Assembly: GCA_023419605.1 (NCBI GenBank)
Contig: JAEZXR010000021.1
Coordinates: 1-54,897 of the forward strand
Source: Bacillota bacterium
Lineage (GTDB): Bacteria > Bacillota > Clostridia > Acetivibrionales > JAEZXR01
Direction: 5' to 3'
DNA: 54,897 nt
Position numbers and translations under genes: made by a program. Positions 40,903 to 49,750 of this stretch are shown here, piece after piece (the first letter of the stretch is position 1; every line of letters begins with the position of its first letter). The notes under the pieces are model-generated. The model was not told the origin of the DNA. It did not search any database and saw only the letters and a program-made list of their open reading frames with translations.

Positions 40903-43086
40903 ATGAAAAATATACAAGAACAAAAAATATGCGATACCCTGGAAAAAAACTACATGCCTTATGCCATGAGTGTGATTATTTCCAGGGCAATCCCGGAAAT
41001 CGACGGATTTAAGCCCTCCCACAGGAAGCTTTTGTATACGATGTACAAGATGGGGCTGTTGACCGGAAACAAGACCAAATCGGCCAATGTGGTTGGGCAG
41101 ACCATGAAGCTGAATCCTCACGGGGACATGGCGATTTATGAAACATTAGTACGTCTGACCCGTGGAAATGATGCATTGCTGCATCCTTTCATCGACTCCA
41201 AAGGAAACTTCGGAAAGCGCTATTCCCGGGATATGGCTTTTGCAGCACCCCGTTATACGGAGGTGAAGCTGGACGAGATTTGTGCCGAGATTTTCAGGGA
41301 CATGGACAAAGACACTGTCGACTTTATCGATAACTATGATGGTACGATGAAGGAGCCGACTTTGCTGCCTACCACATTCCCCAGCATATTGGTCAATGCC
41401 AACCAGGGGATTGCAGTGGGTATGGCAAACAGCATGTGCAGCTTTAATCTGGCAGAGGTCTGCGAGGCTACAGTGGAATTTATTAAAAATGAGAACGTAG
41501 ATATCAAACAGTACCTGAAAGCGCCTGATTTATCCTCCGGTGGGCAGCTGATCTACAAGGAAAAGGAAATTAATGATATCTATAACTCCGGAAGAGGAAG
41601 CTTCAAGCTGCGGGCAAAATACCGTTATGATAAAAAGAATAATTGCATTGAGATCTATGAAATCCCTTATACCACCACTTCAGAGGCTATTATGGATGCC
41701 ATCATTGATCTGGTGAAGGATGGGAAAATAAAGGACATTGTAGATGTTCGTGACGAAACGGATCTGAGTGGGTTGAAGATCACCATTGATCTGAAAAGAG
41801 GGTCGAACAACCAGGAGGATGCAGAAAGCCTGATGAACAAGCTGTTCAAGCTGACTCCGCTGCAGGACAGTTTCAGTTGCAACTTCAATGTTCTGGTAAA
41901 TGGAAGTCCAAAAGTCATGGGGATTAAGGCTTTACTGACTGAATGGCTCACATTTCGGATCGGATGTATAAAAAGGCAGACAGCCTTCGATATTGCCCGT
42001 AAGGAGGAGAAACTTCATCTTCTGCTGGGTCTTAAAGAGATTCTGCTGGACATCGACAAAGCGATTAAGATTGTTAGGGATACGGAAAAGGATGCGGATG
42101 TTGTGCCAAACCTGATGAAAGGCTTCGGCATTGATCAGATTCAGGCGGAATTTATTGCGGAAATCCGGCTGCGCAGCCTGAACAAGGAGTACATCCTAAA
42201 GCGAATCAGCGAGTTGGAAAACCTTCAGAAGGAGATCGAGGACCTGAAGGGAATATTGGCAGATGAGAAGAAGGTAAAGAGAATCATTATCAAGCAGCTG
42301 AATGATGTCTCCAAAAAGTACGGAAAGCCCAGGCGGACGGAGATTATTCACGAAGAAGTCATTGAAGTGATTACGGAGGAACACCTGATTGAAGACTATA
42401 ATCTGAAGATTTTCCTTACACAGCACAACTACCTGAAGAAAATTCCGCTGGTTTCCTTACGTTCAAATCCCGAACATAAGCTGAAGGACGACGACGAGAT
42501 TGTGCAGGAGATTGAAACGCATAATAAGGCGGACTTACTTCTGTTCTCCAACAAGCATACGGTATACAAATTGAAGATATACGAAATCGAAGACTGCAAA
42601 GCCAGCAGTCTGGGGGACTACCTTGCAAACCTGCTGCAGCTGGAGCCGGATGAGAAGATCCTGTATATTGTGGCTACCGACAATTACAGCGGCTACATGC
42701 TCTTTGCCTTTGATAACGGGAAAATGGCGAAGATCGACCTGAGCAGCTATGCAACGAAGACCAACCGTAAAAAGCTGGCTAATGCATACTCGGATACGGC
42801 TCCGTTGGTTTATATCCTGTTTACCACGGAAGATATGGAGTTGGTTGCCTACAGCAGCATTAACAAGGTACTGATCTTCAATACTTCTAATATTAGCCCC
42901 AAAACCACAAGGGACTCCCAGGGGGTTCAGGTATTGAATTCCAAAAAAGGGAGTACCATGACCCAGGTGAAACGGATTGAAGAAGTAGAATTTAAAAATT
43001 TGGATTATTATAGGACGAAGAATATTCCGGCTACAGGCTATTATCTAAAGGAAGAGGGCCGGCTGGATCAAATGACGCTGATCTAA
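40903..43086 (+). CDS. Divergent type II topoisomerase cleavage subunit (ParC/GyrA-like)
   Basis: A 727-residue DNA-cleaving subunit. The catalytic Tyr is Y118 in A-A-P-R-Y-T-E, preceded by the Y-A-M-S-V-I-I-S-R-A-I-P start typical of GyrA/ParC. The quinolone-site helix reads N-P-H-G-D-M76-A-I-Y-E80, with Met where the usual Ser83 stands. The coiled-coil gate lies near 400-500. The C-terminal pinwheel region is short and lacks a Q-R-R-G-G-K-G GyrA box, fitting a Topo IV-like enzyme. GAGGTGGAAGA precedes the ATG. A strong terminator follows; it pairs with the ParE-like protein. Confidence 0.9.
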   Translation: MKNIQEQKICDTLEKNYMPYAMSVIISRAIPEIDGFKPSHRKLLYTMYKMGLLTGNKTKSANVVGQTMKLNPHGDMAIYETLVRLTRGNDALLHPFIDSKGNFGKRYSRDMAFAAPRYTEVKLDEICAEIFRDMDKDTVDFIDNYDGTMKEPTLLPTTFPSILVNANQGIAVGMANSMCSFNLAEVCEATVEFIKNENVDIKQYLKAPDLSSGGQLIYKEKEINDIYNSGRGSFKLRAKYRYDKKNNCIEIYEIPYTTTSEAIMDAIIDLVKDGKIKDIVDVRDETDLSGLKITIDLKRGSNNQEDAESLMNKLFKLTPLQDSFSCNFNVLVNGSPKVMGIKALLTEWLTFRIGCIKRQTAFDIARKEEKLHLLLGLKEILLDIDKAIKIVRDTEKDADVVPNLMKGFGIDQIQAEFIAEIRLRSLNKEYILKRISELENLQKEIEDLKGILADEKKVKRIIIKQLNDVSKKYGKPRRTEIIHEEVIEVITEEHLIEDYNLKIFLTQHNYLKKIPLVSLRSNPEHKLKDDDEIVQEIETHNKADLLLFSNKHTVYKLKIYEIEDCKASSLGDYLANLLQLEPDEKILYIVATDNYSGYMLFAFDNGKMAKIDLSSYATKTNRKKLANAYSDTAPLVYILFTTEDMELVAYSSINKVLIFNTSNISPKTTRDSQGVQVLNSKKGSTMTQVKRIEEVEFKNLDYYRTKNIPATGYYLKEEGRLDQMTLI

Positions 43087-43090
43087 TAGA

Positions 43091-43124
43091 AAGCCTCGTA
43101 CAGTTCATTGTACGAGGCTTTTTT
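43091..43124 (+). terminator. Terminator of the topoisomerase operon
   Basis: AAGCCTCGTACA (43091-43102) pairs exactly with TGTACGAGGCTT (43109-43120) and leads into a T-run. Confidence 0.95.
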
Positions 43125-43129
43125 AATTG

Positions 43130-43729
43130 CTATTTAAAAATCTTTACACGGTCTTCCACGGGAATAAAGCCTTTTTCGGACGCCGGAGCGATAGGTTTTC
43201 CAAAAGGAAGTTGCGCGATGAGCTTCCAGCTTTCCGGTATGTTCCATTCCTTCCTCACTTCATCGTCAATGAGTGGATTATAATGTTGCAGCGAAGCTCC
43301 GAATCCCTCGATTTCCAATGACGTCCAAACAATGTACTGGAGCATGCCGGAGGAATGCTGCGACCATACGGGGAAGTTATCCTTATAAAGGAAGAACTGT
43401 TCCTGCAGGCTCTTGATAATACTTTGGTCCTCGAAAAATAAAACTGTACCGTATCCATTACGGAATGCATTTATTTTTTCTTCCGTCTGAGAAAAGCTCT
43501 CCGAGGGAACTATTTTTCTCAGGGTTTCCTTTGTAATATCCCATAACTTATTGTGCTGTTCTCCCAGTAAGAGGACTGTTCTTCCACTTTGGGAATTAAA
43601 AGAGGTAGGAGCATGTTTTACGGCTTCATAAAGAACCTCTTTGATTCTATCATCCGAGATTACGGATTCCTTGCTGATTCCATAGATAGAACGTCTATTT
43701 TTTATTGCAGTATAAAATTCAGTACTCAT
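43130..43729 (-). CDS. Nitroreductase-family flavoprotein (Frm2/YdgI-like)
   Basis: A 199-residue FMN-dependent oxidoreductase. N-K-N-R-R-S-type start (I-K-N-R-R-S-I-Y-G) forms the FMN phosphate site. A-P-T-S-F-N-S-Q-S-G and the helix with W-T-S-L-E-I-E-G-F-G-A-S-L match the nitroreductase group that includes fatty-acid-regulated Frm2 and YdgI. Members reduce nitro compounds or protect against oxidative stress using NAD(P)H. It is transcribed alone on the minus strand, convergent with parC. Physiological substrate unknown. Confidence 0.87.
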   Translation of the reverse strand: MSTEFYTAIKNRRSIYGISKESVISDDRIKEVLYEAVKHAPTSFNSQSGRTVLLLGEQHNKLWDITKETLRKIVPSESFSQTEEKINAFRNGYGTVLFFEDQSIIKSLQEQFFLYKDNFPVWSQHSSGMLQYIVWTSLEIEGFGASLQHYNPLIDDEVRKEWNIPESWKLIAQLPFGKPIAPASEKGFIPVEDRVKIFK

Positions 43730-43829
43730 ATATTATTTCCCTCCAAAACATAATTGCATATTGCCTTTAACTATTTTTACCTCATAATCCAGGAATTAAA
43801 CAGAAAAATTTTACAGGGAATAATTATGA

Positions 43830-44597
43830 TTATTTGGGTAACGGGTTTCTCCATGGGCACAAAACAGCTTCCAGTACATCGATCACCATAAAAAGCAGCA
43901 ATCCTGTAACGCTTAAAACCAAAATGCCGGAATACATTTCTATATAATTCACCCGCATCCAGGCATCCATGATGAAGTATCCCATTCCAAAATTCGTTCC
44001 AAAGGTTTCTGTGAAAAACAGCACGGAAAGTGCCGTGCCCAAACTGACCCGGACAGAGGAAAATAGAGCCGGTAGGACTGCGGGAATTATGATTCTTCGA
44101 AAGATGCTCAGAGATCCTGCTCCCAGGGAATCGAAGGCATGGTAGGTTTCCTTCGGAATACCGTGAACTGCGTCCCGGGAAGCGATCAACACCTGAAATA
44201 CTACGATCAGCATGATCATAACGATCTTGGAGGTGTCTCCCAGGCCTAAAACCAGCATGGCAATGGGGAGAAGCGCGATCTTGGGAATGGGGTAGAGAAA
44301 ATATGTCGCGGGAGATAGAAGGCTGTCCAGGCGCTTCCAGTACCCCATGCTCAAACCAAGGGGAATACCCACCACAGCAGATAGCAGGATGCCTGCCATA
44401 ATTCTCCATAAGCTATAAAGCAGATGTTTATATATGTTGGGCAGAAAGATATCATAAAGATTGTTGAAGACCTTCAGCGGAGAAGGAATAAAAGGAATGC
44501 GTGCAATGGATGACAGCAGCTGCCATAGCAGAAGAAGAACAAAAAAGGTAGCGCCGTATGTAAAACTGTTTTTTCCAGTACTTGTTTCTCGGTTCAT
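43830..44597 (-). CDS. ABC transporter permease, SsuC/TauC/ThiX-like
   Basis: A 255-residue BPD-type permease with six hydrophobic helices and the ATPase-coupling loop E-A-A-type motif (Y-H-A-F-D-S-L-G-A-G-S-L-S-I-F). ATG 44597 overlaps the ATPase stop codon as ATGA, indicating translational coupling. It completes a three-gene importer with the binding protein at 45.4-46.4 kb. The ligand may be sulfonate, pyrimidine or a quinone precursor. Confidence 0.9.
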   Translation of the reverse strand: MNRETSTGKNSFTYGATFFVLLLLWQLLSSIARIPFIPSPLKVFNNLYDIFLPNIYKHLLYSLWRIMAGILLSAVVGIPLGLSMGYWKRLDSLLSPATYFLYPIPKIALLPIAMLVLGLGDTSKIVMIMLIVVFQVLIASRDAVHGIPKETYHAFDSLGAGSLSIFRRIIIPAVLPALFSSVRVSLGTALSVLFFTETFGTNFGMGYFIMDAWMRVNYIEMYSGILVLSVTGLLLFMVIDVLEAVLCPWRNPLPK

Positions 44598-45346
44598 TTC
44601 GACCATTCCTCTTTCGCTATTTTTCTAAGTTCTACCGATAGATGATAGAATTCCTGTTTAAACCGCAGTTCTTCAGCGCCAAACAGAGGATTATCCATAA
44701 ATCGGAGAATCCGGCCGGGAGCAGATGAAAAAATCGCGATTCTTTGCCCAATGTACAGGGCTTCTTCAATGCTGTGGGTTACAAAGAAGGTAGTAACCCT
44801 GCTGGATTTCCATAATTCCATGAACAAATCCTGCGTTTCCTCTCGCGTTATGGCATCCAGTGCGGAGAAGGGCTCATCCATTAGTAAAATGTCCGGCTGG
44901 AGAATAAAGGAGCGGGCGATGGAAACCCGCTGACGCTGGCCCCCGCTTAACTGGGAGGGGTAACGTTTATATAGCTCTGCAATCTTCAGCTTTTCAAGGA
45001 TCTTTTCAATGGAGGCTTTGTGCTGCTTTATGGAATCTCCCTTCAGCTTTAGGCCCATGACTGCGTTTTCATATACAGTTTCCCATTCCAGGAGTCCGAA
45101 ATTTTGAGGCACGAGGCCAATCCGCTGCTTTTTCGGATTTACCGGATCACCGTTAATAAGCACTTCTCCGGAATAATCCTTTACGATGCCGGAGAGTACG
45201 TGGAGCAGTGTTGATTTGCCACAACCGGACGGACCGATAAGAGCACAGATTTCACCTTGTTTTTGGGAGAGAGTTATATGATCCAGTGCTGGAACCTGCG
45301 ATTTTGAATTGTAGTATTTTACCGAGAGATTTTTTATCTCAATCAT
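44594..45346 (-). CDS. ABC transporter ATPase, SsuB/TauB/ThiZ-like
   Basis: A 250-residue ATPase with Walker A G-P-S-G-C-G-K-S-T, Q-loop V-P-Q-N-F-G-L-L-E-W, signature L-S-G-G-Q-R-Q-R-V-S-I-A-R and Walker B I-L-L-M-D-E-P-F-S-A-L-D; the S-A-L-D ending is usual for the nitrate/sulfonate/taurine group. ATG 45346 follows GATGAGGAAATCA; four extra codons upstream have no signal. The gene lies between the binding-protein gene and the permease gene on the minus strand. Confidence 0.92.
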   Translation of the reverse strand: MIEIKNLSVKYYNSKSQVPALDHITLSQKQGEICALIGPSGCGKSTLLHVLSGIVKDYSGEVLINGDPVNPKKQRIGLVPQNFGLLEWETVYENAVMGLKLKGDSIKQHKASIEKILEKLKIAELYKRYPSQLSGGQRQRVSIARSFILQPDILLMDEPFSALDAITREETQDLFMELWKSSRVTTFFVTHSIEEALYIGQRIAIFSSAPGRILRFMDNPLFGAEELRFKQEFYHLSVELRKIAKEEWSK

Positions 45347-45422
45347 TGATTTCCTCATCCTTGTACAAGTGTACAGGCACCGGCCCAGCAGCGAAGAAGC
45401 TTTTGGATCAGTGCCTTGCCTG

Positions 45423-46388
45423 CTATTTTATAAATTGTTCATCTGCCAGGTCTTTGAACTTATAATCGTTTTTGATAAGCTGTTTTTCCTTTAACCATTT
45501 TATAACATTATCAAAGTCCTTTTCCTGTATCATGGCTGCTTTCGTATAGGAAGGCACTGTAATAGTACCCTTTACAGCCTCCGGGAAACCGTTGTCTTTT
45601 ATGAGCATGTCAATGTACTTGTCTACCGGTTCCTTTTGCAAGTATTCTACAGCCTGGTTATAGGCTTTGTAGAAAGCCTTTACTTCAGTGGGCTTACCCT
45701 GGAGGGCTTTTGCCGTAAACAGCAGAATGCCTGGTCTAATACCCAGTTTATCAGAGCTGTTCAGCAGTTTGGCACCGTTTTTGATAGCGACGGAAGCCAT
45801 GGGTTCCGGCAGGGTTGCAGCGTCTACCTTACCCTGCTGCAGCATTTCAAGCCTTGCCGGAATGTCTTTAATGATTTGTTTATTTAAATCTTCCGGTTTT
45901 AACTTCCCTTCCTGCACCATGAGGTCCGTTGTGTATTCAATAAGAGTATTCTTGGAAATCGCAATGCTTTTGCCTTTGAGGTCTGACAAATTGCTGATTT
46001 TAGCATCCTTGCTCACCAGCAATTTATAGCTGCCGTCGGTCTTTGAAGTGATTTTTACATCGAAGCCGCCTTCTTTTGCAAAAGCTGCAGCCAACACATC
46101 GGAAATCGCACCGTCAATCTTACCGGCTTGAAGAGCGCTGTCCCTATCCATGGCGCTTTTAAAGCTTTCCAGATTGACAGTTACACCCTCCTTCTCGAAA
46201 TACCCCTGCTGCTTTGCAATGACCAGAGGAATGGAGTCCACATCCGGCATAATACCGATGGATAAAGTTTGCGCCGGTTTACTTTCCGGTGCAACCGTAG
46301 GCTGAGGAGCCTGCTTATCGGAAGTCCCGCATCCCGAAGCTGCTACCATAGTAAAAGCTACAACCATAGCTGTTAAAACTCTTTTCAT
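45423..46388 (-). CDS. ABC transporter substrate-binding lipoprotein, NMT1/THI5/SsuA-like
   Basis: A 321-residue binding protein with a lipoprotein signal (A-A-S-G-C, Cys20). The mature domain begins L-S-I-G-I-M-P-D-V-D-S-I-P and continues Q-Q-G-Y-F-E-K-E-G-V, the type II binding fold of the SsuA/THI5 group. Members bind sulfonates, nitrate or thiamine pyrimidine. Here the gene follows ubiD-ubiA-ubiX on the same strand, so a quinone-precursor or aromatic-acid ligand is a tempting inference. The next genes encode ATPase and permease. Confidence 0.87.
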   Translation of the reverse strand: MKRVLTAMVVAFTMVAASGCGTSDKQAPQPTVAPESKPAQTLSIGIMPDVDSIPLVIAKQQGYFEKEGVTVNLESFKSAMDRDSALQAGKIDGAISDVLAAAFAKEGGFDVKITSKTDGSYKLLVSKDAKISNLSDLKGKSIAISKNTLIEYTTDLMVQEGKLKPEDLNKQIIKDIPARLEMLQQGKVDAATLPEPMASVAIKNGAKLLNSSDKLGIRPGILLFTAKALQGKPTEVKAFYKAYNQAVEYLQKEPVDKYIDMLIKDNGFPEAVKGTITVPSYTKAAMIQEKDFDNVIKWLKEKQLIKNDYKFKDLADEQFIK

Positions 46389-46416
46389 TTCATACCTCCA
46401 AATAAACTTTTAATAT

Positions 46417-46496
46417 AACGTATCAACATTTTCAATTTTCCATTCTCAATTTTCAATTCCTATCACTGCCAACTGTCCTCTGTCAACCGTCAACTA
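46417..46496. repeat. Degenerate low-complexity repeat between the binding-protein gene and ubiX
   Basis: Reiterated TCAATTTTC-like units run through 46428-46457, followed by GACAG/CAACTG-like units (46468-46494). Similar degenerate arrays are frequent between genes in some Clostridia genomes. The last codons of ubiX are read from it. Confidence 0.5.
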
Positions 46497-47073
46497 TTTC
46501 CTCTCCCCACTCCCGATATAGCGTATTCCCAACGCCCAATGCATCCAAAGTTCTCCCCACAACGAAACTTACCACATCATCCAGCGTTTTCGGCTTATTG
46601 TAAAAAGCAGGCATGGCCGGGAGAATGGTAACTCCGATTTCACTCAGGTACAGCATGTTTTTCAAATGTATGGGACTGAAAGGCGTTTCCCGGGGGACCA
46701 GTACCAATTTTCTCTTTTCCTTCAAGCATACATCGGCAGCCCGGCCCATAAGGCTCTTTGAAGTTCCTGCAGCAATCTCTCCCAGGGTCGACATGGAGCA
46801 GGGGATAACGGCCATGCCGGAGGTTTTAAAGGAACCGCTGGCGACAGAGGCAAAGAGATTGTCATTTTCATGCAGTTTCAGTACTCCACCAAGCCTATAT
46901 AGAGGCTCCAACACGGAATCAAAGGCAGTTTCCAGTTCGTATTCCAAGACCCTTTTTCCATTATCGCTGGCAATAAAGTGGACTTCCTGTTCTGTTTTCA
47001 GTAGTTCCTCCAGCAGCCTGACGGCGTAGATACTTCCGCTGGCGCCCGTGAGGGCAACTATATATCGTTTCAA
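46483..47073 (-). CDS. ubiX: Flavin prenyltransferase UbiX (MqnM-like)
   Basis: A 196-residue enzyme that prenylates FMN for the partner decarboxylase UbiD. It begins I-V-A-L-T-G-A-S-G-S with the FMN-binding loop; S-M-S-T-L-G-E-I-A-A-G and the V-P-R-E-T-P-F-S-P-I-H-L-K-N-M segment are family landmarks with the phosphate-binding Arg/Lys. The C-terminal residues E-E-I-V-D-G are encoded inside a repeat-like sequence, so the true end is uncertain. Third gene after ubiD and ubiA; in futalosine-pathway bacteria such UbiX homologues are called MqnM. Confidence 0.93.
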   Translation of the reverse strand: MKRYIVALTGASGSIYAVRLLEELLKTEQEVHFIASDNGKRVLEYELETAFDSVLEPLYRLGGVLKLHENDNLFASVASGSFKTSGMAVIPCSMSTLGEIAAGTSKSLMGRAADVCLKEKRKLVLVPRETPFSPIHLKNMLYLSEIGVTILPAMPAFYNKPKTLDDVVSFVVGRTLDALGVGNTLYREWGEEIVDG

Positions 47074-47103
47074 TACCTTTTCCTCCGTTTACCTGGGATT
47101 GGC

Positions 47104-47186
47104 GAAAATATAGCTTTCACTATCGTTTTGCTACACCCTTCATGGGTCTCGTGCAGGGCCCGCAAAAAAGTGAAAGTAATATTTTC
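47104..47186. repeat. Foldback between ubiA and ubiX
   Basis: GAAAATATAGCTTTCACT (47104-47121) and AGTGAAAGTAATATTTTC (47169-47186) match as an inverted repeat at 16 of 18 positions. A second inner pair, TTTTGC and GCAAAA, continues the stem. The roughly 80-base element could be an interspersed repeat or an mRNA-processing hairpin. Confidence 0.65.
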
Positions 47187-47194
47187 CCTGCACC

Positions 47195-48067
47195 TTATTT
47201 TACAAACAAATCCAGCGCTGTAAAGACAAAAAACACTACACTGACGATTTGATTGATGCTGTAGGATGCGATCTTGACATTCCGCATGTTATGGGGTGAA
47301 ACCATGATATGCTCAATCGCCAGCAGAATCCCTACGATACCGAGCCCTGCGAGATACAGCCACCCCAGGTCCCTGTAGAAGTAGAGATATAGCAGCATTC
47401 CGACAGCAACAATATGAAACAGGGTCGAGATCATCAATGCATTTTTTACTCCGAAAATGGAGGGGATGGAGAATAAATCCTCTTCCCTGTCAAATTTTAC
47501 ATCCTGTACAGCATAAATAATATCAAAACCGGCAATCCATAACGTAACTACAGCGCCCAATACCAGAGATGCCCAGCCGATATTGCCTTTGACGGCAATC
47601 CAGGCGCCTACGGGAGCTCCCCCGCAGGCAATGCCCAGCACCAGGTGGCAGGCCCAGGTGAAGCGCTTGGTATAGGAATAAAGCAGGAAAATGATCACAG
47701 GCAGTGGTGACAATACCACACAAAGGGGATTCAGCATAAAAGCTGCCAGGAGGTAGAGGGCAAAACAAGCGATGATCAGCCCTATAACCTCCCGAACATT
47801 TACCTGGCCACTGGGGAGGTGCCTCCCGGCAGTCCGCGGATTTTTGGCATCAATATTCCGGTCTACCAGCCGGTTGATGGCATTGGCTCCGTTTCGAGCA
47901 CCTACCAGTGCCAGGAGAATCCAGATAAAGGTCCATAGGGAAGGAATTCCCTGGGCAGCCCATAACATTGCTACCATAGCAAAGGGGAGGGAGAAGAGGG
48001 TATGAGAGAACATAACCAAATTCCCATAAGTTTTTAATTTTCCAATCATTTCAGATACCATACTCAT
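47195..48067 (-). CDS. ubiA: UbiA-family prenyltransferase (MqnP/UbiA-like)
   Basis: A 290-residue membrane enzyme with about eight helices that attaches an isoprenoid chain to an aromatic acid. Both Asp-rich motifs are clear: N-A-I-N-R-L-V-D-R-N-I-D near residue 60 and Q-D-V-K-F-D-R-E-E-D near residue 190. The context (ubiD and ubiX alongside) fits the late menaquinone pathway of 1,4-dihydroxy-6-naphthoate-type strains, where it is called MqnP. The start overlaps the ubiD stop by 17 bases, after AGGAGATGG. Confidence 0.9.
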   Translation of the reverse strand: MSMVSEMIGKLKTYGNLVMFSHTLFSLPFAMVAMLWAAQGIPSLWTFIWILLALVGARNGANAINRLVDRNIDAKNPRTAGRHLPSGQVNVREVIGLIIACFALYLLAAFMLNPLCVVLSPLPVIIFLLYSYTKRFTWACHLVLGIACGGAPVGAWIAVKGNIGWASLVLGAVVTLWIAGFDIIYAVQDVKFDREEDLFSIPSIFGVKNALMISTLFHIVAVGMLLYLYFYRDLGWLYLAGLGIVGILLAIEHIMVSPHNMRNVKIASYSINQIVSVVFFVFTALDLFVK

Positions 48068-49487
48068 TCCATCTCCTGTTAACCTGTTCCTTTATTTCTT
48101 CTGACATTTCAATGTCAGAGGGCCACTCACGGGTATGTCCTTCGCTGGGCCATTTCTTGGTAGCATCAATTCCCATCTTATGCCCAAAATGCGGCAGTGG
48201 AGAAGCATGATCCAGGGCATCCAGCGGACCATCCACAATAACTACGTCTCTGGCAGCATCGATGTTGTTAAACACCTTCCAGGCAACGGTGGACAGGTCA
48301 TGCGGACTTACATGCTCGTCCACTACAACAATCATTTTCGTATACATCATCCGTCCGATACCCCACATGGCGTGCATTACCTTCCGGGCTTGTCCCGGAT
48401 ACCGCTTTTTAATGGATACGATAACGCAGTTATTGAAGACTCCTTCCAGTGGAGAATTCATATCAATGATATCCGGAAGCTGTATTTTTAAAAGAGGAAG
48501 AAAGATTCTTTCGGTTGCCTTGCCCAGGTAACAATCTTCCATTGGAGGCTTTCCAACGACGGTAGCGGGATAAACCGGATTTTTCTTCCGGGTAACGCAA
48601 GTTACATGAAAAACAGGATACAAATCCTTCGGGGAATAGTAGCCTGTGTGATTGCCAAAAGGTCCCTCTTCCCGCAGTTCGCCGATATCTACATAGCCTT
48701 CCAGAATGAATTCTGCGTTGGCAGGCACATAAATGTCGTTGGTTTTGCATTTTACGATCTCCAAGGGCTTATTCCGCAAATAACCGGCAAATACCATTTC
48801 GTCAATTTCCTTCGGAAGAGGAGCCGTTGCAGCGTAAACGGTGGCTGGATCGGCACCCAGGGCCACAGAGACAGGCATTCTCCCGCCCTGCTTTTTATAT
48901 TTTTCATAGATTTCCCTGCCGTCTTTATGTAAATGCCAATGCATCCCTGTTGTTTTCCCATCATAGACTTGAAGCCGATACATTCCCATGTTCTGCATAC
49001 CGGTTTCAGGGTCTTTGGTTATAACCAGCGGAAGGGTCATAAAGGGGCCACCGTCTTCCGGCCAGCACTTCAGCACCGGCAGCTTTGTGAGATCCGGCTC
49101 TTCCACTACTTCCTGGCAGGGAGCGTTCATTACCTTTTGGGGAAGGATCTTTGCCAGCCGGGCCAGTTTAGGAACGGATTTGATTTTATCCATAATTCCG
49201 AAATAACTGGACATGTCTATAAAACTGCCGATTTGCTTGGCGATGTTATCCAAATGGTTTACTTCCAGCGCTAGATTCATTCTTTCGTAGGTACCGAAGG
49301 TGTTGATTAAAACCGGATAGGGAGAACCCTTCACCTTCTCAAAAAGCAGAGCCGGGCCATAGGATTTGGACACCCTGTCCACAACTTCGGTAATCTCAAG
49401 GTTACTGTCAACTTCCGTACGGATTCGTTTGAGCAGTTTTTTTTCCTCAAGAAGCTGCATAAATTCCTGTAAATCCTTGTAAGCCAT
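48051..49487 (-). CDS. ubiD: UbiD-family prenylated-FMN decarboxylase (MqnL-like)
   Basis: A 478-residue decarboxylase using the prenyl-FMN made by UbiX. Landmarks: R-I-R-T-E-V-D-S-N-L-E-I-T near residue 25, G-M-Y-R-L-Q-V near 175, the E-G-P-F-G-N-H-T-G-Y-Y-S motif with the catalytic E-x-x-x-x-H segment near 290, and D-P-x-type residues toward the end. It is the first gene of the ubiD-ubiA-ubiX operon, and GAGGAC precedes its ATG. Within the futalosine route it would decarboxylate 1,4-dihydroxy-6-naphthoate-type intermediates (MqnL); aromatic-acid decarboxylation is the alternative. Confidence 0.92.
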   Translation of the reverse strand: MAYKDLQEFMQLLEEKKLLKRIRTEVDSNLEITEVVDRVSKSYGPALLFEKVKGSPYPVLINTFGTYERMNLALEVNHLDNIAKQIGSFIDMSSYFGIMDKIKSVPKLARLAKILPQKVMNAPCQEVVEEPDLTKLPVLKCWPEDGGPFMTLPLVITKDPETGMQNMGMYRLQVYDGKTTGMHWHLHKDGREIYEKYKKQGGRMPVSVALGADPATVYAATAPLPKEIDEMVFAGYLRNKPLEIVKCKTNDIYVPANAEFILEGYVDIGELREEGPFGNHTGYYSPKDLYPVFHVTCVTRKKNPVYPATVVGKPPMEDCYLGKATERIFLPLLKIQLPDIIDMNSPLEGVFNNCVIVSIKKRYPGQARKVMHAMWGIGRMMYTKMIVVVDEHVSPHDLSTVAWKVFNNIDAARDVVIVDGPLDALDHASPLPHFGHKMGIDATKKWPSEGHTREWPSDIEMSEEIKEQVNRRWNEYGI

Positions 49488-49750
49488 AAAGCACCGTCCT
49501 CGATAAAATATAACATGCTAATTATATGCTGAATTAAGGCAGGAATCAAGGGATAGTATTGGAGAGGCTTTGATCGGGAGTAAAAAAAGCAGCATAAAAA
49601 CTTCTGAGTGTTGCGTATAGATGGGTGAATCGGCATATACGTATGACAAATGTCATGTGAAATCATTCCTCCACTCACTGTTTTTAAGGCTTGATCGGTA
49701 GTATCATGATACCATCAAGAGAAACTGAAACAGGGATTGGAGGTCTTTTT

